64,000 nt of DNA from NCBI GenBank assembly GCA_003254925.1, contig QANZ01054138.1, forward strand, positions 1,621-65,620, written 5' to 3'. The first letter of the stretch is position 1, and each line of letters starts with the position of its first letter. Below, one piece after another: positions 1 through 11,735 of the stretch. The stretch is from Chamaecrista fasciculata. Taxonomy: Eukaryota > Streptophyta > Magnoliopsida > Fabales > Fabaceae. Under the pieces are notes generated by a model. It ran no database searches and had not been told where the DNA came from. It worked only from the letters and a program-made list of their open reading frames with translations. The position numbers and the translations under genes were made by a program.

Positions 1-890
1 CCGGCCAATAAAGAAGTTGGTACGTGTTTCCAAATGTGTGTATTTTTTTTTTCTTGGATTAATTCCAGACGCGTGTAGTTGAAAATTATTTATACAAAGA
101 ATGTTAGACAATCATCCACGATGAGATTTCTAATTAGCTCTCGTTTTTTTTAATCAAAATTTCTTTTGCCCGGAACATAAGTATGTTTGTTTGTACGTCA
201 CGTTATAAATAAAAGAGGAAATTACATAAATATTCGTGCAACAACAGTTGCAAATAACTTTATTTAGAAAAAACTACTGTTATTTGTTTCATTTTTAATA
301 GATTATTATAAAAATAAATTTATGTTTTTGGTCATGAAGCTCTTTTTTTTATATATATATATAATATGTTTATTCTAAGATAATAAAGCTACTTACTTTT
401 GACCAAAAAAAAAAATAGGTACTTACTTAATTTTACTCAGATACAGAGAAATCATTTAAGATTTTTTCATAACTTTTTTTATATTATTATTAAAAGATTC
501 CTCAGACACGAAATATATTAATTAAATATCATAATATTCAAAGCAGTAAATTATTTTTTAGTCTCTCAATTTATTCTAAAATTATAATTTAGTCCTTATA
601 TACGTATATATTAAGGACATATTTTTTCTAATTTTTACTTTTTCACTAACTTCTCTAAAATATTATCTATAAAAATTAAATAATTGATATTTAGAAAAAA
701 AATTGAAAATAATTAAGAAGTATATTTTCAATATTTAAGGACTGAATCATATCATATCATAATCATAATCATAATTTTGATACAAATGTAAGAACTAAAA
801 AATATATTTAACCTCTTATTAAAAGGTAATATTTCTTGTTATGACAGCTGCACCTAAATTACACCTAGAGCATCGGAAACGGTCACTTTC
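1..890. other. AT-rich intergenic, no gene seen
   Basis: No coding signal is visible. The stretch is AT-rich with poly(A)/poly(T) runs and a short TA microsatellite near 350-362. A foldback repeat lies at about 546-812 and is listed separately. The right end runs into the presumed leader of the kinase gene. Confidence 0.6.
546..812. repeat. Foldback (inverted-repeat) MITE-like element
   Basis: The left part reads TTTTTTAGTCTCTCAATT and TTTAGTCCTTATAT. The right part reads as the reverse complement of the same kind of sequence (AAGGACTGAAT and AAGAACTAAAAAATATAT). The ends are therefore imperfect inverted repeats of the 'TTTAGTCC' type, which recurs in the larger foldbacks at 6903 and 27355. 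No target duplication was resolved. A non-autonomous DNA transposon is the most likely identity. Confidence 0.4.
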
Positions 891-894
891 AGAA

Positions 895-2011
895 ACAGTG
901 GGGACCAAATGGGAAATCAAAATAGCGAAGAAGCGGCGAAGAAGATGAAGAAGAAGCGGAAGAAGAAGTCCGAGCTTGCAACTTTGGACTCGTGACCGTT
1001 CCTTTTGTTCTTGCAGGCTCTGCGAATTGCGAAACCAGGAACTATTATTACTAACTACACCAACGCCCACCATTCCATTAAAATACTACTTATCATTTTC
1101 AATTTTCAATTCTATTCCAACAAACACCATTTAATCCTATATTTGTTTTTTAATTTTGTTTTCCCGTTTCCATGGTTTCCGAGATCTCTGATTCCGACTT
1201 GAAGGGCTAATTCCAGCTGAGTTGGGCTTTCCACGAGGTTATTCTTATTCAAATCTTGACTGATATTATATTTCCCTTTGTTTTGATGTTTATCCCTTTG
1301 GTTTCTTGAGGTTTTTATTAGAGACCGAAATCAGAGTGGAATCATGAGGTGACCCTGAATCTAGGAGTAATGGGTTTTCTCTAGGAAAAGCGTGTGTTGT
1401 TGAGTGATTGAGGACTTTGTGTGCAGTCTGGTTATGCTTCAGCTTTGTGTTTATTGCCTCGATTTGAGGGCACTTTGTTCTGTTTTCCACCTAAATTTTA
1501 GGAAGTATCTAATATGTAATCTATAGTTGAGCGAAGAAAGGGTGAAGAAATCGTTGAGATGAAAGTTGACTTTCTGGGAATTACTATTGATTGATCGAAA
1601 GTAATTGTTTGACTTAATCAGGTATTATATTTCCCACGGACCAAGTTCAAAGAATGTGAAATCTTAAATCTAGTTAGTTGAAGATAGGATTGATTCTAGC
1701 TTGTCTTTGTTTGTTCTTGTGTCTTGGACTCTGAGGATATGATATACTTGGTAGGATTGAAAATGAGTCGGTGAAAAATGAAATTCATTCAGGCATAGTA
1801 TAAGCCTAAATTCATTGCAATTTTCCTTCGCAATTCACAGCAATACTTTCCCTCCTACAATGAACACATCTCGTGTCTGCACTCTGCGGTGAAGGTGTCT
1901 ATATATAGTAAATGGCATTTCACCCATGTTGAAAATTTATACGGTTGTAACCAAAAAAAAATGTTATACGGTGCAGGTTTCAGATTATAGCAGCCATACA
2001 CCACGATCATT
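895..2011 (+). other. Probable 5' leader and upstream region of the kinase gene
   Basis: Between the AT-rich intergenic DNA and the start codon at 2012 the composition becomes more balanced. A purine-rich stretch (GAAGAAG repeats) lies at about 920-970. The sequence before the ATG, GATTATAGCAGCCATACACC, follows a pyrimidine-poor GCAGG acceptor-like site at about 1975-1980, so a leader intron is possible. No coding exon with recognisable content is seen here. Leader exon borders cannot be set without transcripts. Confidence 0.35.
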
Positions 2012-5000
2012 ATGAGTTGTGGCTGCTTTGGAACCTCAGTTCTTAAGAGGAAAAGGAGCCCTGTTCAGAATCTTCATGACATTGATGGTATGGACCTGGT
2101 AGTTACTGGCTATCGTATTTTATATCCTTCATTAAGGCTATAAGTTTGTGCAATTTCATTTTCATTTGTTTAGGTTGTATTTAAAATGATGCGGCCTGAT
2201 TATAGATACGAAACACCTCCTAAATGTGTAGTGAATAAGGACCAATGTTATAAACACACTCCCTAATGTTCATATAACAAATACATTTTCTTATCAGTAC
2301 AATTCTTATAAATATTTCCAACAAATGCATAGAGTTCACAAACACATTTTATTATCAGTACAGTTCTTTTAAATATTTCCAACAAATGCATAGAGTTCAC
2401 CAACAGTGGGGGGAAAACTATGAATGACATGGATAAGAATGTCTTCGTTCAATTTCAGTAGATAAAATTTGATCTCCCATAGGATAACAAAAGAAAAACA
2501 ATGAAAGAAACTTTCAGAGCTGCATGTCGGAAAAACATTACTGGCTTACTTTTGTGTACAGTTTTTTTTTCTTCAATATTATCCTAATTCAAATTATATA
2601 TAATCTCTGCCAAAGTCATAAGGGTTTCTTTTCACTCCTATAATCTTTTGTTGCTCAGGCAGTGGTGCACTTGATAATGTTAAGAATTTCTCGGATAAAG
2701 AACTAAGGTTGGCAACAGATAATTATGACTTAAGGAACAAGATAGGACGAGGAGGTTTTGGAACTGTTTACCAGGTATTAGGCTTTAAGAGACTTCTATT
2801 TAACATTTTTTTTAATATGGTGCGTTATAATGCTTATGTAGCAGTACCATCCCAAAATATTAAAGTGCATTTTGAATTTAACTTATTCTTTGTAGAATCA
2901 AGAGTAGAATTTGGCTGTCACAACGTTCAGCTAAGCATGTTAAACTATTTTCATTACTCTTGGTTGCCAATTCAGGATCATGCTTTTGTACTGTTGGTTA
3001 AGGATTATTGAATTTACCGACCATCAGTTCTTCAATGTTACTTGTTTCACTGCATAGATATTACTTTAGCTTTGAAAAGTAATAATTCTGTTCTTAACTA
3101 TTTCTTAAAAGTTAAAAACTAAAAACAGAACGCTGTCTGCAGAACCAATGGTTTCAAAATATGATGGCACAGTATATGCTAGTTACTTATGCTGACAGAG
3201 AATTGAGGGTCAAGAAGTGACACAACATTGTAACACTTTATGCCCTTGTAAACTTTTAAGCCATGGCTCATGTTGCAATTTTTTTAGGGAACCTTGAGAG
3301 ATGGAAGACAAGTGGCAGTGAAGACCCTTTCTGCAGGATCAAAGCAGGGAGTTCGTGAGTTTTTAACTGAAATTAAGACTATATCAAATGTTAAGCACCC
3401 AAACCTTGTCGAATTGGTCGGTTGCTGTGTTCAAGGACCTAGTCGTATTTTAGTCTATGAGTATCTGGAAAATAACAGCCTTGATCGTGCATTACTTGGT
3501 AAATATGACAAATTCTTCACTATGAATTATGAACCCATGAATTGAGATTCACATATACTGAGGACAGGATGCTTTCCTTGTTTTTTCTCCCCCCCTTAAA
3601 TCTGTATTAGGCACAAGGAGTGCAGGCATCATCAAACTAGACTGGAGAAAAAGATCTGGAATCTGCATGGGTACTGCTAGGGGTCTCGCATTCCTTCATG
3701 AAGAACTTGTTCCACACATAGTGCATAGAGACATCAAAGCTAGTAACATACTACTTGACACAGACTATAATCCGAAAATAGGAGATTTTGGGTTGGCTAA
3801 ATTATTCCCTGATGACATCACTCATATTAGCACTAGAATTGCTGGAACAACGTATGTCATATTTCTGATTCCTAGTTAAATTTTATATATTCCTTTTTGA
3901 CATGGTATTGGGAGAATCATGCTCATTTTATTGGGATAAAGCTATTTCTTCTCATTCCAGACAGAACATCAGTTAATATGCCATATAAGTAGTAGAAAAT
4001 TTTCATATTTGTTGGTCTTTCAGCATCTGAGTTTTTGAAATGTACCATGTGCTAGTTTTTGTAATTAAATGTCAACAAGTTGGTTGCACATGATTCCAAC
4101 ATTGTTCCAGGGGCGCACATGAGAGAAAGTGGCTTTACAGAAAACAAATTTAAAGCAGCTTATGTTGCTTGAAATCACTGAAGAAGGCATTAGTTGAATA
4201 AGCCCTTCAACATTCACAAATACCAAAGTTTGGATTAATTCAAGATGAGATTTCATTTAGATGTTACCAAATCTCATGCACAACCTTTGATTGTGGTTTG
4301 CTGATACAAATGTTTAATAAAAACCTGTTTTGTGTTTTGGTCAACCGTTTCAAGAGCTCTTTTATTCATTTCTTTCTTTTTTAAATTCATTTTTATGCAT
4401 TCCTTTCACCAATTATATGCAGAAGAAATTTTGACAATTTATGTTTATCCTTACCTTCATCCCTGTAGGAACATGATTTACGATGCTTTGATCTCTATAC
4501 TTGTCTTTACAATTTTTTGCATTTTTAAACTTGGTCCATCCTTATTTGGTACTGCTTAATACTAAACTACTGTGCTTTGATTTCCATTTTTGCAGTGGTT
4601 ATTTAGCACCGGAATATGCTTTAGGTGGCCAGCTAACCATGAAGGCTGATGTATACAGCTTTGGAATTCTTATTCTAGAAATAATTAGTGGCAAAAGCAG
4701 TGCAAGGGCAAATTGGGGAGGGACACAGAAATTCCTCTTGGAATGGGTAAGTTTTCCTCGTACATAGAGCACTTATATGACTCATATTAGCTGCTATGGT
4801 GAAAAAGTTTTCCAATAGAAATAATTACATTGACAAGGTCCCAAACTCAATATCTTGTTTTAGTGGTATTGAGCCGTTTACTACTCGGATCAACTCCATG
4901 TTTGTCAATATGTCAGTTTTGATTCTTATTAAAAAAGTGTTACTAGATATGTCTCTTTATTATGAACTTGTTCTACTTACTTTTTATAAACCAAGCTTAT

Positions 5001-5545
5001 GTAAAAACCTCTCAAGGACGTCAAGCAAATGCCGACATGTGTTTCTCCCTACTCCTTCTCCAATCCATTAATCACCCCTTTCCACACAATATTTTGACAC
5101 AGTACAACATTCAGGTGTTTTTCTAGGGCCAAATATATGCAAGATGTGTCTCTTACTCTCTCGTAGTGTGGGACTTGGGCAGACAGATCATAAATTCATA
5201 ATCATCTTTGTTTAATTAATCTAATAGGCCTGGCAACTTCATGAAGAAGGGAAACTTTTAGAGCTTGTGGATCCAGAGATGGGAGAATTTCCTGAGGAAG
5301 AAGTAATTAGGTACATGAAGGTAGCTTTTTTCTGCACACAAGCAGTAGCAAACAGAAGGCCGCTGATGTCCCAGGTTGTCGATATGCTTTCTCGGAATAT
5401 CCGTCTTAATGAAAAGGAAATTACAGCCCCAGGGTTCTTCCAGGATTCAGGAGAATCCTCTATGAAGAAGTCATCCACTGACTCAGCAAGTTTTCAAATT
5501 AGCTCTACTGCTATTACTGCTATTACTCAGGTGACCCCAAGATGA
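2012..5545 (+). CDS. Receptor-like cytoplasmic Ser/Thr protein kinase (CRPK1-like)
   Basis: Exons read as 2012-2087, 2659-2774, 3288-3498, 3611-3851, 4596-4746 and 5228-5545. They join in frame to 370 codons with GT..AG introns. The short N-terminus ([16 protein letters not shown]) is Cys-rich, with no signal peptide or membrane span, so this is a cytoplasmic kinase, perhaps membrane-attached by acylation of Cys3/Cys5 (inferred). The kinase domain starts near residue 43. It has the P-loop GRGGFGTVY (55-63), ATP-binding Lys76 in VAVK, helix-C Glu92, HRDIKASN with catalytic Asp175, DFGLAK (193-198), and the activation-loop end GTTGYLAPEY. All catalytic residues are present, and HRD marks it as an RD kinase expected to be active. 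The tail after about residue 330 is Ser/Thr-rich. By family it resembles the Arabidopsis At1g16670 (CRPK1) group, which signals in stress responses; that assignment comes from memory. The start is the first ATG of the frame and gives the family's usual short N-terminus. Confidence 0.88.
2279..2400. repeat. 61-bp tandem duplication in kinase intron 1
   Basis: Two adjacent copies with period 61 share the core AATATTTCCAACAAATGCAT, at 2311 and 2372. They differ by a few substitutions. The repeat lies wholly within intron 1 of the kinase gene and has no visible function. Confidence 0.75.
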
Positions 5546-6016
5546 GGCCAGAATTATGTAAATTCTATTGCGTCTAGTTTTATTGCTAAGTTGAAAGAAG
5601 AAACAAAGAAATTTTTTTTTTTAATTATTTTTGTTATAATCCAATAGAAGGGAAATATCAAGAACGAGGAGATTCTTAGTCTCTTTTTCATTTTTTTTGG
5701 GTTTTTCCTCGTTTATCCTTTTTCTTTTGTGGTGAAATTATAGCAAGTTTCGTGCCTAGAGCATGATGAAATTTGAAACCAGTGGTGAATATTTTATCTT
5801 CAGTTTATCTTAACACACCATTATTATAACTTGTGTAAACTGGAAGATGACATATCCAGGCAACAGATAACATACAATGTTTTATTGCGTGTTCTTTTAC
5901 TGATTGATATCTAATGTACCTTTGGATAAATCCAAGGGAAGGAACAAATTAGAAAGAAATATGATTATGTTATAAAGTTGTATATACAAGAGTAGAACGG
6001 AACAAAGATCTTCTTC

Positions 6017-6857
6017 GTCTTAATGAAAAGGAACTTACAGCCCCAGGATTCAGGAGAATCCTCTATGAAGAAGTCATCCAATGACTCTGCAAGCTATCAA
6101 ATTAGCTCTACTCCTGTTACTGCTATTACTCAGGTGATCCCAAGATGAAGCCAGAATCATGTAAATTCTATTGCATTTTTTTTTTGCCTGAAAGATAATT
6201 CATTTAAAAGCTGGGCAAAGCAAACACAATACAAACGAAAACAAAGTAAAAATAGTCAATCTCTCCCTAGCATAAACAACAACACTAAACAGGATATCAA
6301 CTGACGAAGGTGGGGGGTTTACAACTCATCCAAGAGGATTCATTCTCGTTTTAGACAAATTGACAAGATAAGCAACTGACAAGTTAGCGGATCTAAGAAT
6401 CCAACTAAAACTACAACCATTTAAAAAACAAGAAACATAAATAAAGTCATCTAAAAGAGACAAACCCTTCCAAATAGGACAGCAGACAACCCCAATGGTT
6501 GTTTGAAAAAAAGACATAAATAGACTCAAAGCAACAATAATAAGATAATAAAATGAAACGACGTCATGGAAGAGCACCCAAAAATCAGGACTAAACCAGA
6601 ATTCTATTGCATCTTAGTTTGATTGCTAAGTTTAAAGAAAAAACATAAAAAAAAAGTTTTTTTTNATAAAAAAAAAAGTTTTTTTTTTTGAATTATTTTT
6701 TTATAATCCAATAGAAGGAAAATATCAAGAATGAGGAGATTATTTCTCTTTTTCGTTTTTTTCGGTTTTACCATGTTTATCTTTTTTTCCTTTTGTGGTG
6801 AAATTACAGCAAGTTTCGTGCCTAGAGCTTGATGAAATTTGAAACCAGTGGTGAATG
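6017..6857 (+). pseudogene. Partial duplicate of kinase last exon and 3' UTR
   Basis: This stretch repeats 5400-5790 of the kinase gene: the final coding stretch, the stop region (CAGGTGAcCCCAAGATGA against CAGGTGATCCCAAGATGA) and about 240 bp of 3' UTR through GTTTCGTGCCTAGAGC. The copy lacks about 11 bp in the coding part (GTTCTTCCAGG is missing), which shifts the frame. It also has scattered substitutions and is split by a LINE tail at 6177-6599. Without a kinase domain it can only be a fragment. It could still serve as an alternative 3' end or polyadenylation region if transcription reads through. Confidence 0.85.
6177..6599 (-). mobile_element. 5'-truncated LINE tail with poly(A) and 13-bp TSD
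   Basis: On the minus strand the element ends in a poly(A) tract, seen as T-run 6177-6185. Upstream of it, the minus-strand reading carries the end of an RNase H-like domain (FSWILRSANLSVAYLVNL), a typical plant LINE C-terminus, followed by about 220 bp of 3' UTR. The flanks repeat AATTCTATTGCAT at 6164-6176 and 6600-6612, a 13-bp target site duplication. The parental sequence at 5560-5575 shows the site without the insert. This fits target-primed reverse transcription that stopped early. Confidence 0.85.
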
Positions 6858-6902
6858 GATCTTCTTCTTAATCCAGCCTTCTTATTTATTAATTTTTTTT
6901 TT

Positions 6903-7615
6903 CAATTTTGGTCTTTTAAATTTTCTAAAAGTTTCACTCATAGATCCTAAACAATTGAATAGGTCAATATGATCATATCTTTCTCGTTTTAAGTTCGAAT
7001 TAGATGAGTCTCGAACTATATGTTTTTGAGGAATCATTTTTTGTTCAGTTGGGCTTATTAACAAATAAGATCAAATTGGACTCCGAAAATAGGTCGCTCG
7101 TTTCACAATCAAATGACGTGAAGTTATATATCTTTCATTTTAAGTCTAATTGTACCAAGTTCAAAACTACAAGTTACTCTTGATGAGACATTTTTCTGTC
7201 TAGTTGTGATCGTTAACCAATGAAGTCAAATCAAGTTTAAAAGTGATTTTTCATAGTTTTTCTCTTTTTGGTTCCGGAATCACTTTTTTGTTTAATTTGA
7301 TCTCATTTATTTATGGTAACTAGACAGAAAAAAGACTCATAAAGAGTAACTCGTAACTTCAAATTTGTCATAGTCAAACTATGACCAACTTTACTCATGT
7401 CACTATGAAACAAATAGTCCACTTTAAGAGTCTACTTTAGCCTTATTTGTTTGCAGTTTCAACTAGACAAAAAAATGACTCGTCAAAAGTGACATGTAAC
7501 TCAATATTCATTGCATTTAAACTTAAAACGACAGAGATATAAACACATTTAGTTGTTGAGAGTTGAAACCAATTAATAAAACTTCTGAAAAACTTAGAGA
7601 ACTAAAATTGCAATA
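6903..7615. repeat. Long inverted repeat (foldback) element
   Basis: The left arm starts CAATTTTGGTCTTTTAAAT. The right arm ends AGAACTAAAATTG, which pairs with it. Paired internal blocks include the CGTTTTAAGTTCGAAT type on the left against its complement on the right, and TTTTTCTGTCTAGTTG near 7192 against CAACTAGACAAAAAAATGAC near 7463. The centre lies near 7265. The arms are diverged, so this is old. The same vocabulary recurs at 27355-27770 and 53575-54037, making it a dispersed family. Probable Mutator-type non-autonomous element; no TSD was resolved. Confidence 0.55.
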
Positions 7616-8205
7616 GAAAAAGATAAATGACTGAATTGTAACTTACTTAAAAATAAGGATCAAAGTTACATTTGACCTAATAAAAAAACCTTAAAATTAT
7701 GAACCAATATAAGAGCTAATTCTTCTTTTCTAAGATCAAAATGCAAATGTTACCATATCTATATTTTCGCCATTAATTTATCAGTTCATTTTCTTATAAA
7801 AATACCAAATCAGTTTTTAGGCCAGATAAATGTACGATAATTGGCCCTTTATTTTCCAAGATGCATGTCTACATACACCATTCTAATTGACACAGCAAAC
7901 CAATTATTCTCCCATAATCATAGAGGCAATATTGTCATCCAAAAAAAAAAAATAGAGGCAATGTTTATAATAAAAAATACATTCAAACACATGAACATTA
8001 ATCTCCTCCACGGTCTAATTGTCAATAACGGAGCAAATTGATACAAAACCTTGCTGTTGGTAATAATATGCAACCAATAAACATTAGAAACTAATAGCAG
8101 AACAAGAGCAGTCAATGAAAACTGAAGGGCAAAAAAGGGGATCCCAGAAAAAAGAGTTGTGGAACCAAGAGGAGGTTTCTTTATAGTTTATATCTATGTA
8201 GAAAA
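7616..8205. other. Intergenic region and 3' UTR side of clathrin light chain
   Basis: No gene is seen. The right part, up to 8205, should hold the 3' UTR of the minus-strand clathrin light chain gene. The rest is AT-rich. Confidence 0.5.
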
Positions 8206-10725
8206 TTAAGCAGACTGTTCCTCAGTAGCAGTAGCTTCTTTCTGGGGTTCAATTGGAGAGCCATTAGAGTTAGCATCCTTTGGCTGAGAGTTAGGAGCAC
8301 CTTCAGCTGCAGTAGTGGCTGCTTTAGATGCTGCTTCTTTTCCGTCTTTCCCTTCTTTCCCGTCCTTAGCCGGTGCAGGTGGAGGAGGAATCATGTGAGG
8401 TGGGGGTGTATGCTTAAGCTTTAGCAGTATCTGGCGCATCCTAGCAAGATCAGTGGGTTTGCCGGGTTTTGGGCCTTGGACGACAGTGATCGATGGCTTC
8501 TTGTCCTGATCCTTCTTGCCTCGTTTCTTCTCAATGTTGGGAACCTCACGAGGAATGAGCTCTGCAATCGTCTTCCAGTAATTTTTGTCTGCCTCTTTGT
8601 GAAACTTCTCTTGATTAGCCAAGTATAGCTGCTCCACAAAGACATCAGTTTCTAGAATTATAAGATTTGAAAGAAAAAAAAACATATAAACAGAAGAAAT
8701 AATAACATGATCATGTGCAGCACTTTACCTTTTCCCTTTCTCTATTTTGAACTTTGTTAGTCTCAACATTGAGCTTCCTTTTCTCGTAGAAGGCTTGCTT
8801 ATACTCCTCAGCTTCCTCAATAATCTTCAATCTCATTTCCTTTTCTCTTTTTTCCTTCTCCTCCAGCAGAATAGCATTCTGACTGCACAAGGGAAGGGAA
8901 AGACATTAACGATTTAGTTGGCAACTAAATTTGGTACAGAATATGTTGAACCATTTAACTGCCACGAGAGCATAGACTTGTTGGACAAAGTTTATCACCT
9001 AAAGATCAAGTTGTAAGCAAAACGAAAAATTGTGCCTTGAATAACTGAACAATTGATGAATTTATAGATAGTATTATTTATGTTTTAACTTCTAAACCCC
9101 AATTTTGTTTATCATCTGTAACCAAACAAGCTTCAAGTTTTGGCTTGAAGCAGAAAATGCAAATCTAACCAGGATCGTTATATCAGCTAAAGACAGACAG
9201 ATCGCAACAGATTTCCAATTTTCAGCTCAGAAATTATTAAGGCAATAATAACTTACAAGTTACAACTTATGTTATTTATGAAGTACGAAAATATATAGAA
9301 TGTAACCAGATTTGGCATTAGTTTTGAGGCTAGATTGCAAGAGCTCAAAAGCAAAAACAGGCAAGGAAATCTCAATTTATTTTTCACTGTGGACCAGAGT
9401 AAAGTTTTCTTTAAAAAACAAAAAATAAACAAATAAATGAAAAGAGATCCGTTGCCAATTGAATTGGCTATTCTATAGAGAAAGTTGTAGACAAAAAAAA
9501 TCAATCAAGTCAAACAGGGAGGCAAACTTGGGAGGAAAGGCACCTAATTTTAGCAACTGATGACGAAGATTTACAAGTTTGCTAAACCAGATTGTCGAAT
9601 ATCTATTGCTCCCTGAACTATATGGAAAGAATAAACAAAAAAGATAGAGGACAAAATGATCAGATCCACTAAATGAGCTCAGGAAAAGTAGATCCCATCC
9701 TCGGCAAGCAATATCATCAACTGATCACTTGCAAACTATTAGATCAATAATGAACTACTGAGGGATGGGGGAATGAATCTTGTTAGATGAAAAACCTAAG
9801 TTTGATCACCTTATTCCAAAGGTTGAACAACATCTGTTCTTCTACTCGATGAATTAACAATATTAGGAGCACACAAGAAAGACCAACTAAACTCTTGTAC
9901 CTTGAAATTCACCTCACCACTATGTTGTATATGGATCCCCTACAAAATAGAGCTTACCCAATAGCGTATTCGACCAATCTAACCCGAGTACATTTAGTGA
10001 GCTCTAGTACATAGAAATGATTCCCTCGCATACAATTACACTAAATCCCGTAAAATTGGCATATTCGCGTATTATCAAAGTTCAATCGACTGCTCTAGGT
10101 GAAATAGGACTGAGCTAAATTCACTTCGTTTCTTTCAAAAAACGAGATCAAGCATCCTATTCTTAAAGCTAACCACAGCGAACAACCGCAAGAAACACAA
10201 ATCGACTAGGGAACTTCGAGATCAGACACATAAATCAACTTCTGGAGTAAAGCGAAATCATCACAGATCTAAGCAGGTTCAAACGAGATCTGACAGATTC
10301 ACAAAAAAAACTCAACAAAATAAAAGGGAATACACCTCAGACACTCACCTGCGCCAGTCCCGAAGAACGTGACCTTCCTCCGGCTCCATCTCAGTCGGTG
10401 GTGGAAGCACCGGTCCGTCAGAGACAAAAACACCGTCACCATAACCGTTTCCGTTCTCATTCCCGTTCTCCACAGGGACCGATTCGAAGGGAGACTGAGA
10501 GTAATTGGGGTTCGGATCACTGAAACCGAAGATCTCCGGCGATTCAGAGGCGGTGTGGTCGACGGCGACATCACCCTCGGTGGGGAATCCGCCGGAAAAG
10601 TTGGAGTAGCCGCCGTCGAAGCCGGAATAGGAGTCGTCTTCGTGGTGGTCGGAGAAGGGATGGCCGGAGGAGGAGTTGATGTTCAAATCGTCGCCGTCGA
10701 CGCTGTAGGCATCGAAGGAAGACAT
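8206..10725 (-). CDS. Clathrin light chain
   Basis: Exons on the minus strand are 10725-10349, 8882-8729 and 8628-8206, giving 317 codons in frame. The product binds the clathrin heavy chain hub and regulates coat assembly at the plasma membrane and trans-Golgi. Visible parts: an acidic, Gly/Asn/Ser-rich N-terminus; the conserved block [10 protein letters not shown] at the end of exon 1; a highly charged heavy-chain-binding helix ([18 protein letters not shown]) with coiled-coil character at about 127-200; the plant signature [20 protein letters not shown] followed by [17 protein letters not shown]; and a Pro/Ala/Lys-rich tail ending EEQSA. Length fits plant light chains. At the exon 1/2 junction the usual Arg-Gln reads Ser-Gln, because exon 2 begins with T; this is a mild substitution. 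Intron 1 is about 1.47 kb. Arabidopsis has three such genes, and I cannot say which is the closest. Confidence 0.93.
8883..10348 (-). other. Clathrin light chain intron 1
   Basis: Intron of about 1.47 kb with no recognised exon, RNA gene or repeat. It begins GTGAGTGT and ends TTGTGCAG on the minus strand. Confidence 0.8.
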
Positions 10726-10816
10726 GATTTTACCGTCTTTCTCTCTCTAGAATGCGTTCTTCGCTTTGCTTTTTGCTTTGGCTGAATGGCTTGTGATTTG
10801 TGAACTTTCTTTGACT

Positions 10817-10826
10817 TTTTATATAC
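10817..10826 (-). promoter_or_regulatory. Candidate TATA box of clathrin light chain gene
   Basis: On the minus strand GTATATAAAA lies about 92 bp upstream of the start codon at 10725, a usual distance for a plant TATA box with a short leader. There is no experimental support. Confidence 0.4.
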
Positions 10827-11391
10827 TTAATGGTGAAAATTTGGGGAAGCCAAAGATTTTTATCAGCGATATCAAAGGTGTAAAACAAAATTAAAGATAA
10901 CAAAGGATAAAAATATAAAATTAGTGAATAGGGATGATAAGGTCTAGGAAGTAGGAAGGTAATTATATACTGATAGATAAATATTGAGGGACTGAAAAAC
11001 ATTAAATAATTTTTATATTCTCTTTATTTTTAATTTTATGATTAATTTTTTTATTATTATCTTTGTTCATTTTAAAAATTATGAACAATAATGTTTCTTT
11101 TCTTTTTGGCCATTTATGAACAATGTCTCTTCCCTTACCTATTTTGCATTTTTATCTCTTTTGGACATTTTAGCTTTATACATGTTAAATATTGATTATA
11201 TAAATAAAAATAAAAATATATGTAAAATGTGAAAATGGGTAGTTACATAATTTTTATCTTTGTACTAATTATACTCCTAAAATTTTACATTTGTGTCACT
11301 TGTATCTCAAAAGTTTAATATTTTGTGTTAATAATTTAGATTGCATTAGGCTTTATGATATAATTGAGGCAAGTATAAAATTTTAGGAATA

Positions 11392-11581
11392 ACCAACAAG
11401 TGTTTGGTATAGTGGTTGACGAACTACATTCTAGGTGAGAGGACCCAAGTTCGATCCCTAGAGTCGACATTGTTGGGAGGGCACGGCCGTTTCGTCTGTG
11501 TAGCCTGAATGAGATTAGTCTTCGCTTAGACCGTTACACGGATAGGCAGAGGAAACCCATAACATTACTTGAAAAAAAAAT
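11392..11581 (+). mobile_element. tRNA-derived SINE
   Basis: The element starts CCAACAAGTGTTTGGTATAG. It contains a Pol III box A-like motif (GGTATAGTGGTT, about 11407-11418) and a box B-like motif (AGTTCGATCCC, about 11449-11459), spaced as in a tRNA promoter. A non-tRNA body follows and the element ends in a poly(A) run at about 11572-11581. The flanks TTTTAGGAATAA and TTTAGGGATATAA look like an imperfect target duplication. A real tRNA is ruled out because no cloverleaf acceptor pairing is seen and the unit continues beyond box B. Confidence 0.75.
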
Positions 11582-11735
11582 TTAGGGATATAATTAACAA
11601 TAAAAAAGAGTTTAAAAATACAGCAAACACGCACCACATAATTTGGGGCACCGCAGGTGCTTTTCCTTTGAATTAAGTTATACATTACTGTTAATAATTT
11701 TTTGAAAAAAATTTACCTCCAAGGTCAACATATAT

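Noticed and set aside
1005-1202. 65-codon open frame upstream of the kinase
   Set aside because: Low-complexity hydrophobic content in AT-rich leader sequence, with no conservation or splice link to the kinase frame.
10369-10785. 138-codon plus-strand open frame over clathrin light chain exon 1
   Set aside because: It is the antisense shadow of exon 1, whose frame encodes a recognised conserved block. The antisense product has no known domain.
11400-11470. tRNA gene call from box A and box B
   Set aside because: Acceptor and anticodon stems do not pair, and the unit continues into a poly(A) end, so it is a SINE.
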